Made by a program: the position numbers and the translations under genes. 64,000 nt of DNA from Dromiciops gliroides (Eukaryota; Chordata; Mammalia; Microbiotheria; Microbiotheriidae), in assembly GCF_019393635.1 (NCBI RefSeq), contig NC_057863.1:623157791-623221790 (forward strand), in the 5' to 3' direction. The notes beneath the pieces were generated by a model, which saw nothing but the letters and a program-made list of their open reading frames with translations, did no database searches and was not told where the DNA came from. Shown here piece after piece: positions 21,771-30,997 of the stretch (position 1 is its first letter; every line of letters begins with the position of its first letter).

Positions 21771-22331
21771 CTTTTAATAAAATGATTAAAATCCCCCAAA
21801 ACTATGTCTCTCATATTTTTAATCACCACACACATCAGATCCCACTTTCCTCTCCATGGAAAAAATCCCCAATCTTTATATCTTAACCCCATCCATCTCC
21901 TAAATTCTAGTCCCCTATCATCAACTCCTTGAGGGAACTCTTCACCAAATAACCCACAGGCATCTGAGACTCAACATGTCCAAAAAAGAACTCATTATCA
22001 TTTCCCCAAACTCACCCCTCTTCTGAACTTCCTTTTGTCAAGGGCATTGTTATTATTCTAAGCATCCTGGGTCACAACCTAGGAGTCATCCTTTACTCTC
22101 CCTCAATCTCTATGCCAAAAAGCCCCCAGCCTCCAAGAGGGGGCACAAAGAGTCAGACACGACTGAAATGCCTAAACAGCAAAATCCTCCCCAACATCCC
22201 CCAAATCTACCTTCTCTCCCCCCACAGGGCCACCAGCCTTGATCTGGACCTCATCATCTCTCATTTGCAATCCATCAAGCAAAAATCATGTATCGAGAAT
22301 GTACAATGTGCCAAGGATACTGTGTTTTTTA

Positions 22332-22489
22332 TTTGTTTTGTTTTTGTTTTTTAGTGAGGCAATTGGGGTTAAGTGACTTGCCCAGGGTCACACAGCTAGT
22401 AAGTGTTAAATGTCTGAAGTCGGATTTGAACTCAGGTACTCCTGAATCCAGGGCCGGTGCTCTATCCACTGCGCTACCTAGCTGCCCCA
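22332..22489 (-). mobile_element. CORE-SINE
   Basis: Full body flanked by the duplication atactgtgttttttа-type sequence, near 22318-22331 and 22490-22503. Confidence 0.88.
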
Positions 22490-22639
22490 ATACTGTGTTT
22501 TTTAAATTATTGGGGGCTGGGTTGAGTTTTCTCAATTATTTCTTATTTATGTATTACTGGGGTGTTTATATAATAACAGCTATTGAACCTGTTTTGGCAG
22601 TAATCATTTATTATTAATATTATTTTGCTGGGGGGGGGG

Positions 22640-22690
22640 ATCGGGCAATGAGGGTTAAGTGACTTGCCCAAGGTCACACAGCTAGTAAGT
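22640..22690 (-). mobile_element. CORE-SINE fragment
   Basis: Only ggcaatgagggttaagtgac through acacagctagtaagtg remains. Confidence 0.75.
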
Positions 22691-22697
22691 GAACCTG

Positions 22698-23589
22698 ATG
22701 ATGTGGGCCAGAATTAGGGGTCCCTGTTTTTTACCCCTCCATTAGGGGTTAGGGTAACCCAGCTTATGAAGGAGAAAACCAACCAGAGCCACTAGGTGGA
22801 AAAGATTCACCTGCCAGATTACTGGGGCGTGGCTGAGTCTCATTATCAAGCCACCTTCTCCGAAGGAGGAGCTGAAGACTTCTAGACTATATCCTCATTA
22901 ACTGTTCTCCAATCAGATTGAGTTGAACTTCTCAAGGGAATTTTCTTTCCGAAGGGTTATTTAAGGCTTTCAGGGGAATTCATTGGGAATCTTTGGATAC
23001 CAAGAAAAACCACTAACCATCAATTTATTATTAGCTGGTTTAATTAATAAATTGATTATTAATTACCAGAAATTCTGTTTCTTGGGGTTTTTCATTGTTA
23101 CTCTGCTATGGATTGCTCCCACCACTTGCCACTTACTCAAAATTCATGGCTTGCTGAATGAAACTAAAGGAAATCAGAAAACCAAGCTGACTGAGCCACT
23201 ACACATTTAGGGTGCTTTGGGTTTGTTTTTTTCTTAACTGGGTCCAGAAAAATATGTGCAATAGCAGCTGGCATTTATATAGGTTTTGTTTTTGTTTTGT
23301 TTTGTTTTGTTTTGCAAAGTGCTTAATAAATATCTCATTTGATCTGCGTGACAACCCTGGGAGGTAGGTGCTGTTCTTATTCCCATTTGATAGATGAAGA
23401 AACTGAGGCAGACAGGTCTATACTATAAATATAACTGTCTTTTCTTTCACCATTTGAGAGATACCTTTCCAATATTTTGGTTCTCTCCCTGTAATCACTC
23501 CCTGCAATAAAACTTGGGAAACTGAATCACTGAGTCTTGTAATTCTTTTGGGACAATCAATTTGACCCCAAATTCTAGCTCACATCATT
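22698..23589 (+). mobile_element. LTR-like fossil with unusually long matching inverted ends
   Basis: It starts tgatgtgggccagaatta and ends taattctagctcacatca-like, an inverted match of about 20-24 bases with mismatches. Near the end there is a caataaaacttgggaaact polyadenylation region and cactgagtcttgtaattc. The last 100 bases match, in reverse, 62718-62810. A MIR fragment lies inside at about 23265-23420. Solo-LTR identity is likely but a TIR element is not excluded. Confidence 0.45.
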
Positions 23590-24190
23590 AGGAATTCCTC
23601 TTTAAAGAATTACACCCTCGGGTGCAGCTAGATGGCACAGTAGATAGAGCACCAACCCTGGATTCAGGAGGACCTGATTTCAAATCCGGCCTCAGACACT
23701 TAACACTTACTAGCTGTGTGACCCTGGGCAAGTCACTTAACCCCAATTGCCTCAGACACACACAAAAAAGAATTACACTCTCTTGCACATAAACCCAATT
23801 AGAATAAAATAATAGTTTATTTAGGTGCTAGGGAAAGGAAACCAAGAGAGAAATCCTTGGACTTCTTCTCATGGGGAGAAGGCATGGCACAGAGGCGTGG
23901 CTCTGAAATACCTATCTTCTTGAGCAGGAGACAGGCAGATACTTTTATAGAGGTATGATGGTGGTGGTCAGATGGGGAACTTTCCCTTATTGGGGGAGGA
24001 CCATCCCCCACTGGTGGTGGCTGGGGGAAGTTGGGTGAGGGGCGGCTCCAGTTCTCTCAAGCTATCTCTGTCCTCCTCATGCCACAAAGGCAGCAGCCAT
24101 ACCTAATTTTATCTCCCTGAGGGGTGGGGGAAACTGGAAGGAAGGGAGGTGGTCCTAGGCTAACTCAGTCCATTTATCTCTTTAGGTGTG
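23590..24190 (-). mobile_element. Solo LTR fossil (family X) with nested SINE
   Basis: Reverse orientation relative to the copy at 15.05-15.7 kb; the U3-like part, the tataaaagtatctgcctg TATA region and the polyadenylation region are all recognisable. A plus-strand CORE-SINE is nested at 23624-23765, flanked by duplicated aaagaattacac. Confidence 0.6.
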
Positions 24191-24960
24191 TCTGTCCTTT
24201 GGTTTAGTTCTTTGATGTTTCACAGAAAACTTTTGAGGTACCCAGGGGCACATAACAAAATGGTAAGATGTGGTCAGACAAAGCAGTTTCAGAGCTATTG
24301 AAGAAGCAAGTGGAACACTCATGGGTAATAGCAAAGTCAGACATATGCCCCTCACAGTGCATAACTGGGGTAGAGGGGAAGAAGAAGTGTGTCAGGGGAA
24401 CTGAGAATATTAAGGGAAGGAGAAGACAGTCCATTTGAGGAAGCATCTATATTTTACATTGAAATCCCCTAGATCAGGGCTATAGTTGGGAGGGAGAAAG
24501 ATTATGACTCATTGAGGAAGGACAGGAATGTCTTGGGGGTTGGTAGATAATGGCCATTAGGATCTGCATTGGGTCATCAAGTCCAGCACTGGGAACTAAA
24601 AAGAGGAGATATCCCTGAATGGTGGTGTTAGAGGGTTGAAGGAGCCACAAGGTGTGTTGACCTTAGACACTTTAAAGATGGGGGAGACCCTAAGCATCTT
24701 CTAGCATCCTGGCAAGTCCATACCCACCTATTCCTTGGCTTGGCAGTTGGAACCTGTCCTCCAGGAAGGAATCTTGAGGTGGGAGGTGATTGGAGGAATA
24801 TGGACCCCATTTTCTTTTGTGGCAGTGGGCTTTTTGGGACAAGAGTGGCTTTGCAGGCAAATGGTGGTGTTTTAATTTCACTAAAATGGCTATTGTGAGA
24901 AATGCCACTCAAAAATTTCTGGAATTCAGCATTGGAGATGTGTCAAAGGCTTTATTTTCT
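24191..24960. other. Unassigned sequence
   Basis: Purine-rich, with wording like the ancient dispersed repeats but no clear match to other blocks here. The open frames are short and unconserved. Confidence 0.3.
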
Positions 24961-24984
24961 TTTTTGGGGTGGGGTGGGGTGGTG

Positions 24985-25118
24985 TAGGGCAATGAGGGTT
25001 AAGTGACTTGCTCAGGGTCACACAGCTAGTAAGTGTCAAGTGTCTGAGGTTGGATTTGAACTCAGGTCCTCCTGAATCCAAGGCCAGTGCTCTATCCATT
25101 GTACCACCTAGCTGCCCC
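24985..25118 (-). mobile_element. CORE-SINE
   Basis: Body from ggcaatgagggttaagtgac to ccacctagctgcccc. Confidence 0.9.
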
Positions 25119-25137
25119 CAATTTTTTTCTTTCTTTT

Positions 25138-25431
25138 TTTTTTTTGGGTGGGGGTGAAAGTTTTATTTTCATTCTCGTGAGAACAGGCCATTCCCTTAGT
25201 GGAATGGGCACAAAATGGAGGCTCCTGAGCCTTTTTATCCCTTAACATGACTAGCCCCTCCCTTTTCCCCCCAGTTACCAAGGATTACAATCTGCTTGCC
25301 AAAAACTGGTGCCAAAAACTAGCCAGTCAGAATGCAGTATTCCTTAGCTAATGGGGGAGGTGACATAGGGACAACCCCTCAACTCCTCCCCTATATAGAC
25401 ATAGCTCAGTAACAGATCTAACTGTGACCAG
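25138..25431 (-). mobile_element. Solo LTR fossil (retrovirus-like)
   Basis: On the minus strand a TATA-like gggataaaaaggctc is followed by cctccattttgtgcc and gaaaataaaactttcac, a typical promoter-to-polyadenylation LTR layout. It abuts the truncated end of the neighbouring L1. Confidence 0.5.
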
Positions 25432-26745
25432 TTCGCTGGGGGTCTCTTTGGGATGCAGACCTAGCAGTGGTACCACTGGGTCAAATGGTATGAACAGTCC
25501 CATAGCCCTTTGGGTATAGTTCCAAATTGCTCTCCAGAATAGTTGAATCAGTTCACACCTCCACCAACAATGCATTAGTGTTCCAATTTTTCCACAATTT
25601 CTCCAACATTTATTATTTTCCTTTTTTGTTATATTAGCCAATCTGATAGGGTTGAGGTGGTACCACAGAGTTCTGTTAATTTGCATTTCTCTGATCAATA
25701 GTGATTTAGAGCATTTTTTCATATGGCTATAGATAGCTTTGACTTCTTCATCAGAAAACTGCCTGTTCATATTCTTTGACCATTTCTCAATTGGGGAATG
25801 ACTTGGATTCTTATAAATTTGATTTAGTTCCCTATATATTTTAGAAATGAGGCCTGTAACAGAAATACTGGCTGTAAAAATTGTTTCCCAGTTTTCTGCC
25901 TCCCTTCTAATTTTGGCTGCATTGCTTCTGTTTATACAAAAGCATTTTAATTTAATGTAATCAATGTCTTCCATCTTGCATTTCATAATATTCTCTATCT
26001 CTTGTTTGGACAAAAATTGTTTTCTTCTCTATAGATCTGAGAGGTGAACTATTCCTTCCTCTCCTAATTTATCTATGGCATCACCCTTTATGTCTAAACC
26101 ATGTATCTATTTTGACTGTATTTTAGTATAAGGTGTAAGATGTTGGTCTATGCTTAGTTTATGCCATACTATCTTCCAGTTTTCCCAGCAGTTTGTGTCA
26201 AGTATTGAGTTCCTATCCCAGAAGCTGGAGTCTCTGGGTTTATCAAACAATAAATTACTATAGTAATTTACTACTGTGTCTCCTGTGCCTAACCTATTCC
26301 ATCGATAAACCACTCTATTTCTTATCCAGTACCAAATAATTTTGATGACTGCCACTTTATAGTATAACTTCCATTTTGGTATGGCTAGCCCACCTTCCTG
26401 TGCATTTATTTTCATTAGTTCCCTTGATATTCTTGACTTTTTGTTTTTCCAGATGAATTTTGTCATTATTTTTCTAACTCTGTAAAATGATTTTTTGGTA
26501 CTCTGATTGGTATGGCAGTGAATAGGTAAATTAATTTAGGTAGAATTGTCATTTTTATTATTATTGTTTGGCCTATCCATGAACAATTGATATTTTTCCA
26601 ATTATTTAGATCTGATTTGATTTGTGTGAGAAGTATTTTGTAATTGTGTTCATAGAATTCCTGGGTTTGTCTTGGCATGTAGACTCCCAAGTATTTTATA
26701 TTGTCTACTGTTACTTTAACTGTGATGATTAAAATCTAATGTGTG
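25432..26745 (-). mobile_element. LINE-1 ORF2 C-terminal fragment
   Basis: Minus-strand reading gives the post-RT part of L1 ORF2 in order: WKNINCSWIGQTIIIKMTIL, IMTKFIWKNKKSRIS, then IENIMKCKMEDIDYIKLKCF, NRQFSDEEVKAIYSHMKKCS and CWRNCGKIGTLMHCWWRCEL. It is broken into three frames and lacks both the 5' part and the 3' UTR; the low-coordinate end is cut at the LTR. Confidence 0.92.
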
Positions 26746-27230
26746 TGTCCTTACCTGCCCCTCTCCCCCCCCCCCACCCAGTGTGGGGGAAACTAATTAG
26801 GATTTAATTATAAAATCAGGAATTTTAGAAATAGTTTAAGCTTTTAAGCATTTATTAAAGTATATTAGAAATTAGTAAAAAGAGAGAGAGAGAGAGAACA
26901 TGCCTCTGAAAGAATGGAAAAAGCCCTATATCATATCTGCGCCTGAAGAGAGAGAGAAAAACAGCTCCTTCACCTAGCCACTCACACTTCCAAAGAGAAA
27001 GTGTTCCACTCATTTCCCCTGGAAGCCCCTTGTCAAACAGGAAGAGGGGCAGTTCCCACACACAGCTCCAAGCTAATTGGCTGGCCACATTCAAGCCCAT
27101 TGATTGACATGACTTAAAGGTGGTAAATGAATAGAAGCAACTTCCGGGATGCCAATCCAACCTTTGAAACCTCAGAAAGATCACTGCATGTCTTTCTCTG
27201 AAGGGGGTAGGGCCTCTTGGTTCTCACACT
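26715..27230 (-). mobile_element. Solo LTR fossil (family Y)
   Basis: It shares tgatgattaaaatctaatg-like starts, aagcatttattaaagtatat and agagagaac with 38.83, 50.66 and 63.15 kb, all in the same orientation. The minus strand carries the AATAAA signal. The outer edge is uncertain. Confidence 0.5.
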
Positions 27231-28690
27231 CCCTCCCGTGCTTCATGAAGAAACAGTGTTTCCTTCCATGAAGCAATAACATTACAGATACTAATGACTA
27301 ACAAAGTAAAGGGAATGAAAAGAGAGAAAAGAAATTGAGTGGCACATTGACAAAAGCTAAAGGGGGAACTCCCCTTTAGCATGTGGACATTATAAATAGT
27401 GTATGGAATGGGGAAAAGGAAAATAGGAAAATGTCCATTTAATTCTTTCAAAGTCTTATCTCAGATGGTTCTTGAGATGTCCTCTGGGTGTAGTTGTGTA
27501 GTGAAAGTCTTTCAGGTGTGGATGCTGATGATCAACTAACAAGTCTCAGCTGTAGAGTTTCAGGTGTGATTGTAAAGTCTCTCAGGTGTTTCAGATATTG
27601 GTAATCAGCTGGAAAGTTTCCTACAAAATTGATCTTAACACAACTCTAAATAGCTTTGTCAGTAACCAAATCAAACAACGAAAGTTCTCAAAAATATGTC
27701 TAAGGAAATTTGGAATCTTTTAGAGATTTTACAATTATTGTCCAGTTGTTACACATGAAATATATAATAAAAACAAAAATTGAAACATTCTCTAAAACTT
27801 AATATTACTATACTCCCCCCTGTGGAGAATAAATTGAGAAGACAATTGTGGTATTAATTAAGAAAACAATTTTTATCTTTGTTTCATCACTTTTTGTATC
27901 ATCTGCCTAATTATCTTCATGCCATTATGAGAAATTAAAGGGTCTAATATAACTGATAACAGATGTCAAGGTCAAATCCAACATTGTATTTATCATGACA
28001 CCTGAGATAATTATGGAATTACCATAAAAGAACAGAGAAATAAGAGAAATGAGCATTGACAAACTTCATGGCTCTACAGACAGCCAATGCAGTATGCTGA
28101 GGGGAAACTGAGTTAGGCTTAATCAGATACATGGTATTGAGATGTCCATGGCCTCAGGCATATAGGAGGGGGAATTGAAGACAGGCGTAGAATGAGATAG
28201 CATAGCCTGGCCATCTGGTGCTACATGGGTGGAAAATTAAACCAAGAGAATCCAACCTCAACTCTTGCCAATGGCCATTCTCTCAGCTTTTCCCAAGGCA
28301 GTGCAGTACTTGGACTTCATGCATGTCTCCCCTTCTGTGACAGTTCAATGCCTGCTTTTGTATGCATTCCTCTTGTGAATGGCTGGCATTTTGGCCACTG
28401 GCATCTGTTAACTCAGAATGAAGGCAAATAACATCTCAAATGGTAAGTTCCCATAATCCAAGTCTCATATGGATTTAACAACTGAGGATAAGGATGACCA
28501 CAAAAATGTGAATTTGCCTTGACTCAAAATATAATGTACAATTATACAATAATTCTAAGTAATAACTTTTTTTACTAAGTATTCAATTATCTTTGTGAAA
28601 AATCAGAACATATTTTAATACAAGTTAAAACACAATCCTAAAAGAATAACAATCTCTGTGAAAATAGGCCCATACTATTAATTTCAAAAT
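27231..28690. other. Unassigned sequence upstream of the SINE pair
   Basis: AT-rich with repeated tctcaggtgt or tttcaggtgt phrases at 27.5-27.6 kb. It may be old internal sequence of the neighbouring LTR element. No coding signal supported. Confidence 0.3.
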
Positions 28691-28699
28691 GTAGATGCA

Positions 28700-29036
28700 G
28701 TGGGTAGCTCAGTGGATAAAGCACCAGCTCTGGGTTCACGAGGACCTTAGTTCAAATCCAGCCTCAGACACTTGACACTAGCTGTGTGACCCTGGGCAAG
28801 TCACTTAATTCTCATTGCCCCACCAAAAAAAAAAAAAAGTAGATACAATAGCATAAAAAAGAAACCCTCGGGGCAGCTAGGTGGTGCAGTGGATAGAGCA
28901 CCGGCCCTGGAGTCAGGAGTACCTGAGTTCAAATCCGGCCTCAGACACATAACACTTACTAGCTGTGTGACCCTGGGCAAGTCACTTAACTCCAATTGCC
29001 TCACTAAAAAACAAACAAACAAACAAACAAACAAAA
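28700..29036 (+). mobile_element. Two plus-strand CORE-SINEs in tandem
   Basis: Bodies at 28700-28840 and 28869-29036, each with its own A-rich tail (the second tail is (aaac)n). Confidence 0.88.
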
Positions 29037-29274
29037 CCCTTATGTAACATTTGTACTGATTTTTTTAAGCTTAGCAAAAATAATACTTCTAGAATTAATT
29101 TACACTTGCCATGGCAACCAATTTGCCAGGGAAATACATTATAGAATTTGATCAAATAATCAGTTGGAAAAACAAACAATTTAGAATATGGGAGAACAAT
29201 ACTTCCAGAATTAATATTGTATGATGAAATCAAAACCATCTCAAATTGGTTCAATTGGTTCAAAAATGGAGAGA

Positions 29275-30005
29275 TAGATGGTGTTGATACCTAAACCAGG
29301 CAGAGCCAAAACAGAGAAAGAAAATTACAAGCCAACTTCCCTAATGAATATTGATGCAAAAATCTTAAACAAAATATTAGCAAGGAGATTACAGCAAGTG
29401 ATCACCAGGATAATACACTATAACCAGGTGGGATTAATACCAGGAATGCAAGGCTGCTTCAACATCAGGAAAACTATTAATATAATCAACCACATCAATA
29501 ACAAAACTAACCAAAATCATACGATTATTTCAATAGATGCAGAGAAAGCATTTGACAAAATACAACACTCATTCCTATTAAAAACACTAGAGAACATAGG
29601 AATAGGTGGTACTTTCCTCAAAATAATAAGCAGTATCTACCTAAAAACCATCAGCAAACATTATATGTAATGGCATAAGTTAGAGGAATTCCCAGTAAGA
29701 TCAGGGGTGAAACAGGGATGTCCATTATCACCTCTGTTATTTAATATTGTACTAGAAATGTTAGCTATAGCAATAAGAGAAGAAAAAGGAATAAAATGAA
29801 TTAGAATAGGCAAGGAAGAAACAAAACTTTCACTCTTTGCAGATGATATGATGGTATACTTAGAGAATCCTAAAGAATCAACTAAAAACTGCTTGAAATA
29901 ATTAACAACTTTAGCAAAGTTGGAGGATATAAAATAAACCCACATAAATCATCAGCATTTCTATACACAACCAACAAAGTTCAGCAGCAAGAGACAGAAA
30001 GATAA
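29275..30005 (+). mobile_element. LINE-1 ORF2 reverse-transcriptase fragment
   Basis: Plus-strand RT domain: [54 protein letters not shown], then [18 protein letters not shown] and [13 protein letters not shown] in another frame. Broken, non-functional and truncated at both ends. Confidence 0.9.
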
Positions 30006-30612
30006 ATTCCATTGTTTAGCCATTTTCCAATTGATAGGCATCCCTTCAGCTTCCAATAAATATTTTTTGTACAAATAGTTCCTTTTTTTTTTCTTTAATC
30101 TCTTTGGGATACAGACCTAGCAGCAGTATTGCTGGATCAAAGGATATGCACAGTTTTATAGTCCTTTGGGCATAGTTCCAAATTGTTCTCCAGAATGGTT
30201 GGATAAGTTCACACCTCTACTAATAATGCATTAGTGTACCCGTTTTTTCCACATCCTCTGCAGCATTTGTCATTTGTCATTTTTGTCCTTTTGGCCAATT
30301 GACTAGGTGCCTCAGAGTTGTTTTAATTTGTATTTCTCAATTAATGATTTAGAGCATTTTTATATGACTACTGATAGCTTTTATTTCTTCTGAAAACTGC
30401 TTGTTCATATCCCTTCAGCATTTATCAATTGAGGAACAGTTCTGCTTTTTATAGATTTGGTTCAGTTCCCTATGTATTCGAGAAATGAGACCTTTATCAG
30501 AAAAACTTGCTGTGAAACTTCCTCTCCAGTTTCCTGTTTTTCTTCCTATTTTGGCTGTATTGGTTTTGTTTGTACAACATCTTTTTTAATTTGATGTAAT
30601 AAAAATTATCCA
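30006..30612 (-). mobile_element. LINE-1 ORF2 C-terminal fragment, inverted relative to its neighbour
   Basis: Minus-strand L1 sequence for the region between DYIKLK and GMPINWKMAKQ, directly abutting the plus-strand RT fragment. It is diverged and not open. Confidence 0.8.
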
Positions 30613-30671
30613 TTTAACTTCCCATGACCCTCTAAGTAACTTGCCCAGGCTCACATGGCTATTAAATGTCA

Positions 30672-30800
30672 CTCTAAATCAGTTCATATAAGTCTCTGAC
30701 TTCTTCATATTCATATGGCATGGTAATGTACCATTATATTCATGTACTACAATCAGTTTGTCTCATCATTCCCTAATTGACATCCTCAGTTTTTGCTTTA
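30672..30800 (-). mobile_element. Old LINE-1 relic overlapping the 3' end of gene B
   Basis: Minus-strand sequence aligns with the L1 ORF2 end seen at 56.88-57.02 kb: gcaaaaactgaggatgtcaa, tagggaatgatgagacaaac, gtacatgaatataatgg and gacttatatgaactgat. It contributes the last codons and stop of gene B. Confidence 0.75.
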
Positions 30801-30997
30801 AGCGTATTAGGTCGTTTCCTGAAAGGGTCCTCCCCTTCTGCAGAACTGGGTTTCCTACTGACTTCAGGGCTGATGGTGATGCTACTGTTGGTGACACTTG
30901 GGCCATACCAGCCAGCCCAGAACTGAGTATCTTTGCCTCCATGCCGGAAGTAGATGTAACGGACTCTTGGGGGGTAATTGGAGAATGTGTAGGAAAC
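30773..30997 (-). CDS. FBXO6: Gene B coding exon 5
   Basis: The acceptor is TTTTCTCAG. It encodes residues 207-280: VSYTFSNYPPRVR through VTNSSITISPEV, then a charged tail ending KAKTEDVN before TAG at 30775-30773. A candidate AATAAA on the minus strand lies at 30385-30380, within L1 sequence; nothing closer is convincing. Confidence 0.9.
   Translation of the reverse strand, partial: VSYTFSNYPPRVRYIYFRHGGKDTQFWAGWYGPSVTNSSITISPEVSRKPSSAEGEDPFRKRPNTLKAKTEDVN

Larger units (their letters stand above)
16440..22325 (-). pseudogene. Copy C: collapsed duplicate of gene A region keeping only exon 2
   Basis: A mosaic duplicate of the F-box locus on the same strand. Blocks: 16470-16555 and 17433-17635 plus 19038-19850 match gene A's 3' flank (1.69-2.87 kb); 19857-21478 match 8.79-10.43 kb, including exon 2; 21479-21615 match 11.75-11.93 kb; 21850-22320 match the gene B 5' flank at 42.88-43.33 kb. 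The segments holding exons 3-5 and the F-box exon are missing, so it cannot encode an F-box protein by itself. Later insertions are an LTR-like element, an L1 with target duplication and several SINEs. Confidence 0.85.

Noticed and set aside
25348-26690. Host gene suggested by the 221- and 119-residue open frames
   Set aside because: Clear LINE-1 ORF2 C-terminal sequence, fragmented.
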